From assembly GCA_023525715.1 (NCBI GenBank), contig CM042012.1, positions 120,052,298 through 120,116,297 of the forward strand: a stretch of 64,000 nt of DNA. The letters run 5' to 3'. Made by a program: the position numbers and the translations under genes. The stretch is from Cichorium intybus (taxonomy: Eukaryota > Streptophyta > Magnoliopsida > Asterales > Asteraceae). Under the pieces are notes generated by a model. The model saw only the letters and a list, made by a program, of their open reading frames with translations. It made no database searches and was not told the DNA's origin. Below are positions 20,779 to 33,500 of this stretch, piece by piece (the stretch's first letter is position 1; every line of letters starts with the position of its first letter).

Positions 20779-22525
20779 AAAACTTTGATGGGCGACATAT
20801 GTTATATCGTAAAACCTGATATTATATAATTGGGAATTAGCATAATCAAATGACATTATTTGCAATAATGTTGAATTCGGCAGAAAGGAGGTGATTGTAT
20901 GATAATATTTATATCAATATGTTCCAATATTAGGGTTACAAAAGTAAAACATCATCACAAACACCAAGTGTACTAAAGACTACTATTATTGAAAATAAAT
21001 TTAACTAGCGTTCACTCCATGTTAATCTAGGTCATTTATCTTCTTCAAAAAAGTATCATATCTAAGGATAAGTCCACAACTGCTTCACTATCAAAACCTA
21101 GAACAGATGTCATAAAAAGATGATGTGTAAGAAAATAGTGGTTCATGAGTATATAGGTTATAGACACAAAAAGCATTTCAAATATGGTACATTTTCCAAT
21201 AATCAAAACATTCGACAATAGTAAAACTTCAAGTTTAAATGTAAGTACATGTACAATGGAAGTGCTACGTACGACTCCAAGCACAATGATATCCATAGAA
21301 CTAATCTACTCCAATTCTCTCCCTCCAAAGGGATACAAATGGAATCGATCAAGTCCATATTTTTCCATATTTGTCCCTCTGATGTGATACTAATATACTT
21401 AGAAGGGAAAACAAATCATCTCTCGTTTAGTACTTCTCCCCTAAGGTTGCATCCTTATTTCAGATCTTGTTCCAAGTCCTTGCTTGTTTAGGAACATGTT
21501 CTATTAAGAACCATAAAACTATGTTATGAATGGAGGTTACATGCAAACAGTGTCTTAAGAGCATCTAGATAATGAGATAATGTGTGGTTATTCAATTCAC
21601 ACACTATTATGCAATGCCCAAGCACGCTATATTCCAAAAATATTCTTTCATACACACAAATTCCATATGTAACATATAAACCAAATAAGTAGCCATATGC
21701 TATGTATATAAGGCAATAGAGTAGTCATACATTATGCGTTTAAGTCTATAGTAATAATCCTTAAGATTTCAAAGCATTGATCTTTATAAGTTGAATGTAT
21801 TGCATTTGTATAATGCATGAGTAAGATTTCAATTAACAAGATGACATGTGTCTCATGTTGGGAAAATATCACTAAGTACTCACATCAATAAGCTAGGTTT
21901 TCTAGCTTTTATTCTTTTCATTCTTTATTTTGTGTGTGTAAGTCTATAGTAATAATCCTTAAACAGCGCATGCTTCAATACAATTTCTAATCCTCATACA
22001 TAATTCCTTACAACATTCATAATTATTATGAGTAATTTCCATCACTAATATTGTCTTTGTAGCATATTTGGAATTTAATAATCCATTCATACCATGTTGA
22101 TTCTTCTTGTTTCATTTCATTAAATTAACATCTTATAATTGTTTAATACATGTTAAAAATGATAAAATAGCATGTTACATATCCTAATTCTTAAATATCT
22201 TGTCTTGATTTCTACATGTGAGATACTTGAAAAAAAATAAAAGGTTTATAAGCATACTTCAGTTTCTTTAAATCACAACATTTAAATGTATAAGTAAATT
22301 AGTATACCTTAAACATAAGTAATAAATTAATTATTTACTTTCCCATTGATACCACTTTGTTACATCAAAATCTAAAGGTCCTCACCTAGTAATCACACAT
22401 TAAGTTGCACCTAGCTGAATTAGATGTGTTTAAAAAGAGATAGGTCTAAAGTGGCTAAATCTCGTAAGTAAAAATGGTACAAAACACACAACACATCCAT
22501 CACATGAAGATTATGTATGCATAGA
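20779..22525. other. No gene recognised
   Basis: AT-rich sequence. A segment around 22340-22365 (TTGATACCACTTTGTTACATC) looks like a decayed reversed PBS followed by a gypsy-type LTR start, hinting at an old minus-strand element, but no partner LTR is clear. The near-repeat AAGTCTATAGTAATAATCCTTAA occurs at about 21743 and 21940. Confidence 0.4.
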
Positions 22526-22636
22526 TGTGTATGTATGTATGTATGTATGTATGTATGTATGTATGTATGTACGTACGTACGTATGTATGTATGTATGTAT
22601 GTATGTATGTATGTATGTATGTATGTATGTATGCAT
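22526..22636. repeat. (ATGT)n microsatellite with central ACGT block
   Basis: About 27 four-base units; three consecutive units in the middle (about 22569-22581) read ACGT. ORFs on both strands across it are low-complexity artefacts (Tyr-Val-Cys-Met or His-Thr-Tyr-Ile repeats). Confidence 0.97.
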
Positions 22637-23679
22637 GTGTTTGTGTGTATTTTATGTGGGTCGCGTGCCACCTTCAAAATCCTTCAGTGATGGCTTTCAT
22701 TTTATGCAGACTATAAAGGTGCAAGCTTGGCCTCTCATGCAACTGGATATCAAGCAAATGCGTCCCATATTTTAACCCTTTTGACTAAATACACTCAAGC
22801 TAACTCTATGAAAAATCCAAACTTTACCCCATGCAACATACAAGCTTAAAAAATGCACAACTTCTTCATTTTAAGTCCAAATAAACTCATTCATTTTTCA
22901 TCATGCTTTTTGTTATATTAAGGACATATCAAAAGTTTAAAATCGTTGATATGATGACTTAACCCCTGAATTCCATGACCACGTCTGATGGTTCTTCATG
23001 CTTCATTCATTTGACTAGGTTTTAAGTTACACTCCTCATATATGACTTAATGTTAGAAATATGCCCATTCTAAGCTTTTGTTTACTATTCACCATCTTAG
23101 TTTAATAATACAACCCAATGCTTTATGTAACAAAGCTTATTTTTAAGTGTTATATATTGTGTTACTTTAAACAATTGTCCTACTTTGGAACAATTAACAA
23201 AATATCAAGCATGTTAATTATAATATTTTCGGTATTAAAAAATTTTCTAAACATATAATTTCTAATCCTATAATTTATTATCCAAACATAGAATTCATAA
23301 AACATGATATTTGGACTTAGTCCTAACATCCCAAACCTTGAAATTTAAGGATGTTCCATGTATTACAAAAAGTAAAAGTAAGATACTATAGAGACCTAAT
23401 GAGACTACAATAAAGGTTCAATCAAGTATATGTTTATCAACATAGGATAACTTTGATTTTACGTCAAGAGGACTAGTATGGGAATACATAGGCATATTGG
23501 CATATCTAAGAATGTCAAAGAAAAATATAGTATAAGAAAGGAAAATACCATAAGATGATTGGGATGCATCAGTTCTCAGATAAAAGGAAAGAGGACCAAG
23601 ATCGGTCTTTGAAAAGTTAATGTATCATAATTAAAGAGAAACAATATTAGATTCGAGGAATAGGTAATGAGGACAATAA
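22637..23679. other. No gene recognised
   Basis: AT-rich, with possible decayed LTR sequence (TCCTAACATCCCAAACC near 23320 resembles gypsy LTR ends). No coding or RNA gene is supported. Confidence 0.4.
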
Positions 23680-24382
23680 TGTTGGGATTTTTACAAATTA
23701 ACACAATTCAATCAGGCAGCGGAAGATAAAACAGAGTAAATCCCAAAAACTGAGCAGATTATTAAGCAGGATCATATCATATTCATAATCAAGATCATAA
23801 GTCCATAACAGTTGCATCAAAAATAAGATGAATTAGATTCATACCTTTTGTTTGGATGTTAAGGATCCAAACCAGAATCCCTCTAATGACTCACACCCAA
23901 GATCACCAGAAGAACAAGCAGACGGAAACTTCTTCAGGCTAAAGAAATCGATCCAGAACCCTTAGAGAAGGGTATTGAAATCGACACAAAGGAAGGAAAG
24001 AGGAGAGTATGAGGTTGGCGGCTCCTTAGAGCTTGGGATGCCTTAGGGTTGCACCCTAAGGCCTTTATTTATAGTGCAAGGGCTCCTAGGGTTTCAAACT
24101 TAGGAGCCTTTTGGCGGCCACACCCCTGGACTTGTTCATCTATTAATTAATTACAATCCAATCCCTTAATTAATTTCTATAAATTGATTTCAAAATTAAT
24201 ATATCAATTAATTCTTGATCCAGTTTCTGATTAATTTATTTCTCAATAAATTAATAAACTGATCATTCCTCTACTATTTCTGATACTGATTATTTTTACT
24301 GGGCCGTGAGGCAACCTAAATAGGACCCTGCTATTATTAGAAATATAACCACAGTTGATGACCTTGGACATGTTTCCAAAAA
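23680..24382 (-). mobile_element. Solo Copia-type LTR (~700 bp)
   Basis: Starts TGTTGGGATTTTTACAAAT and ends near TTTCCAAAA, probably a mutated CCAACA. AATAA lies at 23675-23679 and 24383-24387. The right part (GTGAGGCAACCTAAATAGGA) resembles the corresponding end of the gag-only element LTRs (TGAGGGCAACCCAAATGGA). The reversed TATA region TTTATTTATAG near 24063 indicates minus orientation. No PBS or PPT flanks it, as expected after LTR-LTR recombination. Confidence 0.6.
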
Positions 24383-24387
24383 AATAA

Positions 24388-25984
24388 CATCCATTTAAAT
24401 AAGAAGATTGATAGTATCTAAATGTTATGGAATATAAAGAAGGTGGTCTCAGATTTACAGCGAACAACTTTTACTTAAAGAGGAAATGTAGACAACAAAG
24501 CATTCATTTAAAGAATGAGGCGCTTATTTAATGCCATATAGAGCCTTTCAAATCCGGCGTACATGATCGAGATAAGTGGCATGGGCATAGCCACTAAGTT
24601 TTTCCATGAAAAACTTCTTGTTAATATTCATATACAAAAATCATTCTCGACACTGCAGTGCTACATAGGACATTCCCGAGAGACAACAATGTTAAGAATG
24701 GTATATAGTGACATGCCTAACCAGTAGGCTAAATGTGTTGTTGGATTTCAATAAAAAAGAATTAAAATACAAATGTGAAATATATTAAACTAAACTGAAT
24801 TTGTTATCAGTCATGAAATGAGCAATGGATGATAGAATCATAATACTTACCTTGAGGTTCTAATATGGTTTTTAATATGTATGTATTCTAATAAATGATA
24901 GGATCGACATGCTTGCCTTTACCAATTCATCAAAAGGTATGTCATCATAATCCTCAAAGTTAACATCTGAATTGCTAGAGGTATCCTCTTAACGAGAAGG
25001 AGATGCCAAATCTTCTGTCTCTTCTTGTATCCATAAACTTCTTGTATCTCCATGATTTTCTTATTTATATGACTTACAAGATTGTAAGTAAACACATTAT
25101 ACCAAAAGATATATTCCTCATTTCCATGAGACATTTATCACTTCCTTGGGACATTCAAATAGTATAAGAACTCTACCAAAATTTTTTACTTTTATCATGA
25201 GAAAAGTAGGGTCCCAGAATTAGGCCAACAAGTCAAAAATCTCAATCTGCATTGTGTAATGTGTTTAAATGAAAGTATCATCCAATCACATTAATCATAA
25301 AAACTATGTTCACCATAAAATTTCATGTTTTTTTAAATAGATATATAATCTTGAAATGTATTTTGAAATTTCGTAATAATAATTAGACCACCTATATATT
25401 TGATGGTTTACTCAAAACAACCTTCTAGTGAACTTTGAATGTAGGAAAGAAGTTAGATAAGGATTCAAGATCTTTAATCCCTCTTACAAGACTATTTTTA
25501 GCTAATAGGAAGAATAAGGGTCTAGGTTAGCAAGAATTCTAATGGAACATCTATGGTTGTCACTAATTAATTTTGCATCTGCCTTTTGGTATGCCTCACA
25601 TTCCCGATATGAGCCTCTAAAAAAATTGATCCACAAATGTTTTCTAAATTGGGTCCTCGGCTTAGGGAATCTATTTATGTGCTACATAAAAAGATGAACT
25701 AGAAGGTTCTACTTGTTGTGGTTTCCTCATGTTAAATCTCGTAATCTTGACCTTTAGTTGATTTCAATCAATCTTTATCTCATTTAGCGTACTCTCAAAA
25801 TTATTCCATCTCTAATCCTAATAAATTGGACAAAAGTGAAGTTTGCATATGTCATGTGTTTTTTCTTTGCCAGATCCACATCAACAATAATATGTAATGC
25901 TGGAAAAGCTTCCATAATATGAAGTTACCCCATCCACTCGGGATGTCAGAAATGAAGAATGTGGGTTTCAGCCAAGTTTATTTC
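24388..25984. other. No gene recognised
   Basis: AT-rich sequence with short ORFs only (longest about 71 residues, 24919-25134, minus) that do not match a family I know. No terminal repeats found. Confidence 0.4.
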
Positions 25985-26176
25985 TGTAACAACCCTAAAT
26001 GAGTCTAATTGTAATTTAAGAAGAAAGTGAATAATTTGTAATGTAATATTCATAATGTGAGTAACATGGTAAAAAGGACATTTTGGACATTTTCGATTAA
26101 TATTATGAAATGCAAAGACCTATGATTTCATTATGAATGTGATAATTGAAATTAGAATGTGCTTATGAACATGAAT
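25985..26176 (+). repeat. Possible start of a gypsy-type LTR (fragment)
   Basis: TGTAACAACCCTAAATGAG resembles the TGTAACACCC/TGTAAGACCC starts of the gypsy LTRs elsewhere in the window. It is cut by the Copia element at 26177. The rest may lie right of 60486, but I could not join the two by eye. Confidence 0.3.
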
Positions 26177-27169
26177 TGTTGGGCTATATTATTGTTGGTT
26201 TAAGCTTTGCATTTAAACGGGCCAAATCCAAGAGTTTCTGGGCTAAATTGAAGACTAATTGGGCCCTGGTAAGCGATTTCGGTCTGGGCCGAAATCCCCC
26301 TGGATATCGGTCGTGATGACCGGAAACCAGCGGTTTTCGGTTGGCCCAGGCTGGTGTTTTCGGTGGGCTTCTCGCTGATGGGCTTAGGGTTGCTAGGTAT
26401 TAGATGTAGAGTATAAATACTCTTGTATAGTCTTCATTAGACTAGTTGGTTGTTTTGGAGCATAAGCTAGCTATAGAGAATATCATTGTGTTCAAGCAAC
26501 AACAGATCTTGTATACCCGACTTTGTTAATCGAAGTGTGCATTGAAGATTGAATCTCCTCGTGTTCTTTTGATTGATTGATACCATATTGATCTTTTGAT
26601 TGATTGATACCGTATTGATCTTGTGATTGTTTCAAAACATTTGCTTGGATTTAGAGTTTTTTGGAGATTTTTGGACGATTTGGAGGTATTTTGGACTGAT
26701 TTGATCGATTTTGGGTGCTGTGTTCTAAGTGTTCTTCGTTGTTCTTGGCATCTTCAAGTGAAAAACCTTCAAAAACGGAGTTTTTGATCCAAAAACACCG
26801 TTTTTCTGAATCGTTTACGAGTTTTTGTGGATCTGATCTTTGATTTCGGTCCAGATCTGAAGGTTTTCTGTCTAGCAGGTGGTTTTCGGTGGTGGCGCAA
26901 ATATTAGCTAGGGTTTCGTGGAGGTTTTCGGTCTATTAAGAGAGAATTCGGTCAAGACCAACTCGATTTCGGTGAATCATTAGGGTTTTTGGTGTTTTCG
27001 GTGCTATTTATTGTTTTCGGTCAGCATTTCAGCCTGATTTCGGTCAAGATTCCTGGTTATCGGTCATCGTTTTCGGTCTGTGGTGTTTCCGATCTCTTGG
27101 TTTTCGGTCAAAATTTAAGTTAAAAAAAATTTCGTTGGTCAAATCTTTGGTCGAAAATTTTTGATCTAA
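26177..27169 (+). repeat. 5' LTR and leader of the SIRE-like Copia element
   Basis: The LTR start is fixed by its match to 60446. A TATA box (TATAAATA) lies near 26411. The 3' edge of the LTR is not resolved, as I find no tRNA-Met PBS before the coding region. From about 26280 to 27110 the motif TTTCGGT or TTTTCGGT recurs about a dozen times or more. Confidence 0.65.
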
Positions 27170-28087
27170 ATGGCCACCTCGACAGAAGATGTTTGTGAAA
27201 ACTCATGCTCTCCAGGTTGTGAAAAGATAATCAATAAATACCGTGAATTAAATGATAAACTTGTCAGAGAAATGTTCGATCTTGAAAATCTTGTCTATAA
27301 CACTAAAAAGAAAGTAAAACCTCTACAAGAATCATTAGAAGCTAAAAAGAGTGATTTTGATAAATTACAAGAAGAATACAGCATAAAGAGCTGTCATCTT
27401 AGATTTTCTAACGAAGAGAATGCCAAATTGACTGCCGAGCTTGACACTTTGAAAGCTAAACTTCAAGATACAGATTTTATTTTCAAGAAGTTCGAAGGGT
27501 CAAGTGCGATAGTCGAATCGATGATCGAGCATCAGCTTAAATGGGATTATAACAAGGGTTTGGGGTATAAGAGTGTGCCACCTCCTTTCAATAACAATTT
27601 TACCCCACCCCTCGATTTAAACAAAATTTGTGTAGCTGAAAAATCCAGCCAGGCTGAGAAGGTTGAGATGAACAATACTAATGCTTTTGTTCAGTGTGTA
27701 GATAAAAACGAGGAAGATGATAACAAGTATGATTCTGAAAAGAGTTCTTCTAACATTTCATCTGCAGACACTTCTGATACTCGTGTGGACCAAAGCACTG
27801 AAGCTGCCAGTTGCTCAAAGAAATCTGATGACATTGCTCCAAGATCAACTGATCGGGCCTCTGGAAAATTCAAGCCAAGGAAATCTGTACAACAAGCAGC
27901 TACTTATGCATGCAATTATGGACGTTCTCTGAAGCCAACCATTTTCAGACCAGGATTCAGTTCCAGTCATGTTGTTCAGAAAAGACAGACATGCTTCAAT
28001 TATGGAACTCCTGGACACATAGCCAGAAACTGTCCACCCCACACATACACTCCTTACCGTGCTCAAAACCAAAAGTTTGTGAAATAG
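27170..28087 (+). pseudogene. Copia (SIRE-like) Gag, C-terminal part with coiled coil and damaged zinc knuckle
   Basis: A 305-residue open frame. Residues about 20-105 are Lys/Glu/Leu-rich and should form a coiled coil; a KWDYNKGLGYKSVPPPFNNN stretch follows, typical of the linker in SIRE-type Copia Gag. The C-terminal end has a CCHC zinc knuckle, but it reads CFNYGTPGHIARNC, with Tyr in place of the second Cys, so zinc binding should be lost. The frame stops at TAG 28085-28087 and the knuckle/basic region resumes downstream in another frame, consistent with decay. The N-terminal capsid-like half of Gag is not visible upstream. Confidence 0.75.
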
Positions 28088-28156
28088 GGTGACATTCCCT
28101 GTGGGCCAAGACCTAGTCCCAATAAATGTGATTGTGCTTGTACTTGTGAAAATTCT

Positions 28157-28585
28157 TTGAAAAACTCAAAAGGACAAGGACCAAGTCACAATTTGATTTA
28201 TCTGAAAATACAAACATGCTTTAATTGTGGGATTGCAGGTCACATCGCTCGAAACTGTCCACATCGCCCATACGTTCCCTTCTACGCACAATGCTGGCAG
28301 AATATGCCAAGAAGGAGATCTTCCAAAAGAAATCACTCGAGGTCATGCTCACGCGATGGTGATTGGAACACAGCAAAGGCCAAGAAGCAGGCCCCTAAGG
28401 ACGATAAGACTGACTCGAGAGATGACTCTGCCAAATCGAAATCGGTAAGGTCGAGCTCATCTCAAGGATCGTCCTCGAGTCCACACTGCCAACATAAGCA
28501 CAAATCAAGGGGGAGTTCTGCATCAAACTCAAGTGCTGATACACCCATCCGGTTAAACAACAAGCGACAAAAACCAAATTACTGA
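28157..28585 (+). pseudogene. Copia Gag continuation: second zinc knuckle and Arg/Ser-rich tail
   Basis: A 142-residue frame with an intact CCHC knuckle, CFNCGIAGHIARNC (about residues 21-34), then an Arg/Ser-rich segment (RRRSSKRNHSRSCSRD) and a Ser-rich tail. Separated from the upstream Gag frame by a stop and about 70 bases. Probably the nucleocapsid part of the same ancestral polyprotein; the basic tail would bind RNA. Frame 28728-28740 downstream reads WVPKTN, a motif found just before protease in related elements. Confidence 0.65.
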
Positions 28586-28764
28586 TAGGTACCCAAAGGC
28601 CTCGTTTCCAATTCATCACATAATTCTGCTAATTCTTCATTCTTATCTGATAAGCAGGACATGTCATGGGAAAGATTAAAGTGTGTAGATAGCAACGGTA
28701 AACCCAGTTTCAAGATGGACTGGGTTCCCAAAACCAACTAATCCCGCAGCTTGTGCAGGAGCAG

Positions 28765-28970
28765 CTATGGAGGAATATCATCAAACTTGGTTTGTTGATA
28801 GTGGATGTTCCAGGCACATGACAGGAGACATCTCTCAACTGCACATCATTCAGATTATTAATGGAGAGTATGTGTCCGTTGCAGGAAGGAAGAAAAGACT
28901 GATCACGTAGGGATCGTACCTAACGATGTGTTTGAAAAGGTAACTTCATTCCAAACTGGATTTCATTCGT
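28765..28970 (+). pseudogene. Copia aspartic protease remnant
   Basis: The frame reads EEYHQTWFVDSGCSRHMTGD, carrying the Asp-Ser-Gly catalytic motif in the Copia context (W-x-x-DSGCSRHMTG). The reading continues with a frame change into VGIVPNDVFEKV, matching the expected region before integrase. It then ends: integrase, reverse transcriptase and RNase H are absent. Confidence 0.8.
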
Positions 28971-28974
28971 TTTG

Positions 28975-29781
28975 ATGACTGAAAGTTCAATTTTTGTATA
29001 TTTTTCACAATTTTTTTTCGAGTTAAATTTGTTCATGTTTTTATTTTCACTAATTCTCTACCATGCACAAATTTAGGGAAAGAATTAAAAACAACAAAAA
29101 AAATTACAAAATACAAAAATACAAAAAAAATATGTCTTATTTTATGTCTTTACTTTTCAGAAAATTAAAAAATTCCAAAAATATTTTGTTATACATCTTG
29201 CACGATCGTCAATGTTCCTGATCAATACCAATCAGGAATACAGATCCAAAATATTTCATGTCAAAGATGTGACTCACTATTACCGTGACTCGCTAAGACA
29301 TTCCTTACCTACCGACGACGCACTGAGTAATATCACTCACTGCTGAGGTAACACTTAAGTGCTAATGATTCTTACTGTTACACCATAGTAAGTTTGAAGC
29401 ACTAACAACCTTTCCTAACCAAATCTAAAGATTCTTCTGCAACACAAACTTCTAGACACTTTGAGAAAACCACTCGAAGTCTAGAGTTAAAATTCTATGC
29501 CGATGGTTAGATTGCGTACCGTAATCTATCACACGCACCAATCCATTCTTATTTCTGATGCAAGAAATAGACGACTCACCATTTAAAACCAAGTAGTGAT
29601 GAGATTTCGAAACTCTATGCCAGTGATCTCTGCTACAATACCAGTAGTAGATGTGATGTATCCACAACTATTCTTACCTACAAAGCTTCTAATTCAAGAG
29701 TTGGATGACTCAGTGTAATAAACCATACACTGATGACAGTTCGAAAGACTAGCTAATGAGTATGTCTAGTTACCAAGACAT
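28975..29781 (+). other. 3' non-coding part of the SIRE-like Copia element, left segment
   Basis: No gene. AT-rich at first (28990-29190), then a section with many short TAAGTC/AGTGATG-type phrases. It resumes at 36119 after gag-only copy B, shown by the ATTAC duplication at 29782-29786 and 36114-36118. Confidence 0.55.
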
Positions 29782-29786
29782 ATTAC

Positions 29787-30553
29787 TGAAGGGGTTTTAC
29801 ACAAACTATGAACTAGAAAATACCTAAGTTCACATGCAACCTAATAAAAGATCTATGTTTTTCTATCAATGAACATATAATAAAATTCTTAAGGCCAACA
29901 ATTAATCTTTAAAGAATTTGGATAACAAAAACCAACCTTTGATTCTTGATCTAGAAGCTAGCAGCAAAATTATCCTGTCTCAAATGGAGTCACACCCAAG
30001 CAAGAGGAGAAAACAGCAGAGTTCCAGAGAGTCTTAGAAAGTTGCGAAGGTTTTCAGGGTTCCAGGAGGTTCCTTTTATAGCCTCTAATGGTTATAGTCA
30101 AAACCCTAGAGGAGCCCAACTTTAACAAGCCCTTTTATCAAATGGACAAGCCTCTATTAAACCCTAATTAGGGTTTCGAAAATGTGAGTGTGCCCACTCA
30201 TATTTTCTCCAACCCCAGGTTCCACTGACGAGTCACTTATTCAACTATTGAATAATTACAAAACCAGTCCCTGCACTTTTAATCAATTAAAACAATCACT
30301 AAATTAGTTCCATTTAATTCTAGATTAATTTATAATTAATTAATATAGTTTCTAATTAATATATTATCACTTTAATATATTAATAAACTATTATTTTATT
30401 TCTATTGATTTATTGAACATTTAATAAATCAACCTTTCTCTCTACTGAACTTTCTGCCAAACCTCCAGCTATGAGGGCAATCCAAATGGACTGTGCTTCA
30501 ATTAATAAGATAAATACAATTTATAAGTCATGGCTTAGACACCTAATCCAATA
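29787..30553 (-). repeat. 3' LTR of copy B
   Basis: Begins TGAAGGGGTTTTACAC and ends CACCTAATCCAATA (CCAACA in the other copies). The reversed polypurine tract GTCTCCCACTT follows, so this is the 3' LTR in element orientation. Confidence 0.9.
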
Positions 30554-33500
30554 GTCTCCCACTTGGATAAATCTATGACTTTAATTGTTCTTTTATCTTT
30601 AGATTAATCAACAACCTGCAGCTTCCTAAAAACTGCTGCCGAACTCTGACCCAGTCTGTTCTGTCCATAGATAAATGATCGTATGATCCTTCGTCCAACA
30701 AGATATTTTCGGACACGAGACATGGATTGAGACCAATCTCTGTCTGATACTCTGTTTCTCGATTTCCGATTTTGTATATGACATAAGACTGCTAATTGAA
30801 CACATCAATTCAGTCCTGGATGGCCAGCACTTTAGTCAACTTCAAAATCATCGAGAGGCCTACAGATATCTGTTTCCCATCAGGGTCAGGGGACGAATAA
30901 GCTTAGACTCATATGCTTGTGTCTTTTACTCATCAAAATCGCGCACAACAATACATTTTATAACATCGAGTTACCGATGCGTTTACGCATTATCAATACA
31001 CAACCGACTTGCAAATTTCAACTCATATGTCTCCGCTTTAAGACCATAAGATATTATCGTCTCAACATTGCTCGTGATGTAATCCATGAAGCAATCTATT
31101 GAGTGCGGGTTTATCCAATACTCAAATCTCTATTTCTAAGTACTCATGAACGTTGTGGCAGTCTTACTGCAATGTCTAACTCTTTAGACAATCCACAAAC
31201 CAATTCACGACAGTCTTGATTCAATACTTACTTCCCAAAGTATGAGCGACTGTGGACTTTTCGAATAATCAAATTATCCGGGAAGTAAAACACGCAAATT
31301 TGAAACATAAAATATGACTGGTAGCAACTCCTGCTTATTACCAAGTCTCCACGAGGTAATCACCAAGTCGGATTTTCCATAAAACTATTATCGGTTTCTA
31401 GATTTCTTTTAAACTTTTAAGTCATGTTTTATGTCTATGTCTATATGACCATTCACTCCTTCTATGTATCTAAAATGTCTTACATCGATACACTTTATCC
31501 AATCGGACACTCTTCCGATAATATCTCAACTTTGTCATTCTGTCATTCTCACTTACAACTCCATTCTGGTGATGTATACTGTGACTTCCTACGGTTCTCG
31601 GGATCTTTAGTCCACATGACTGCACCTTAAGACTATTTCGAGGTGTTGTGATGTGTCGGTGACCCATACGCGCTCCATCACAAAGCCAACGAAACCTTTT
31701 AACCATGAAGTCCTACATTACCACGTCCTGGTGTAAACAGTTACCGATTTGAAACTCCTTTCAAATTATTACTAACATTCACCCTAATCATTTCCCAACG
31801 ATTTCTCACGTGTGTTCAAAAACCATTCAATATTCTCAGTCAGGTCATATCCTGAATCCAACTTGCTATGCCCTAAGCATCAAGTCATCAAGATATGTTC
31901 ATGACACTTCTGATCGATCCAAGAAACTTGTGGAATCCGATCTAGTCTTATTCCAAACCCTTTCGGAATCTTAAGATTACTTATAATCCTTGTGTCACGA
32001 CTGTTGAAAAACTATTTCCTTTCGGAGACTATTTCTCATGCATCTTGAATCTTATCAAGATCATGCTTACAATGGCTAGGTCTATACTGATGATCACATC
32101 TATCCGATAGATGTCTGTGAATTACGCGAGTATGTTGCACCTTCTTTATATCTCTCATGCTAAATCATCACACTTTGCAATGATAGGAAAAACCATTTCC
32201 TGAGGCTATGCATCTTGAATATCATCAAGATCATATTGGTAGAGTCTTGATCTATCTCATAGATGTTTACAACCACCTGAGTATGTCGTATTTCTATTAG
32301 GTCTTTCATAGCGATCCGTTTCTTAACACCAAGTCATTACACTTTGTAATGAAAATAGACGTTTCCTAGAAGCGGTATGTAACCCACATACAGTGATAGT
32401 AAATAGCAGCGACACTCCCACTAGCTTTGACGCGGTTATAGACTATTCACAAAATCCAGAACTTATGGCACATTTTGAGAATCCAAACCTTTCTGACATC
32501 TTAATGGAAATCTTTTCAGCTATTCACAAAATCCAATCCTTTGGTGTATTTTGAGAATTTGAATATCCTTTCTTGCGAGATGCCTGTGGGGATAATCTCG
32601 GGCCTATGTACCTTTGTATTGGCACATTCTTTGTGATTCCTTATTAGTGTGTCGGTGATCCACATGCGCTCCACTAACGACTCACAATGTGCCATGTAGT
32701 ATCCTTTCGGATTTCATCTTCTATTGAGAGTGCTTCTCTCGAAATCAATTACTTGACTCTGAGTATCATCTCACTCAACCAGATGTTCTGAAGGTACGTT
32801 TCTGTCCATGTTGCTTTCTTTTGATGATTCAATTACTCCCACTGGTTTTTAGACCAGGTGTAAAATCAATCAAATCTTCACATAGACTGTGTCTCGCCTT
32901 AAGGTTCTCTTGTTTGGCAGCAACTGGGCTCACCAATGCTTCCAAGCAGTCGGATTGTTAATCTGTACCAACTATAGTGTTTTACCACCAATTGGTATGT
33001 CACCTCGATCATAACTACTTATGCTGGTGATCAATACTACTGGTCAAGAGAGGATTATGTCGGTTTTAAAACAGAAATCTGATTTCTGCTCCAAGCCTAG
33101 TGGTGACCAAAGGTTCTTTCACTTGGCTAATCCTGAACTCATTCAGGACTGTCCCAACTCACACTGTTTCCTTAGAACATGAGTCCTTTTTAAAAGAGCT
33201 CTTCTTTTACAGGTACAGCGGGATAGCCAATGAAAAGACATTGTTGATCAGGTTCAGGCTAGTCATGAGGTTCGGACGAACACTATAAGACCTTGGACTC
33301 TCTATGTGCAAGTGGAATAATCCCAGCTTCACATTTCAGACAGTATCTGTAAGACCTACTTAGTCTAGGATGTGTTCGGAATATGGTTTATATGGTCTGA
33401 CTAGTTTAGTATTCAATTTATCGGAAACTAATTGACAATATATCTCATGCATCAAGGATCGAACTATTTCGACTAATCTTCCATTATCTTCCCTAAGACA

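Noticed and set aside
22525..22775. ORFs across the (ATGT)n tract on both strands
   Set aside because: Low-complexity translations of a microsatellite.
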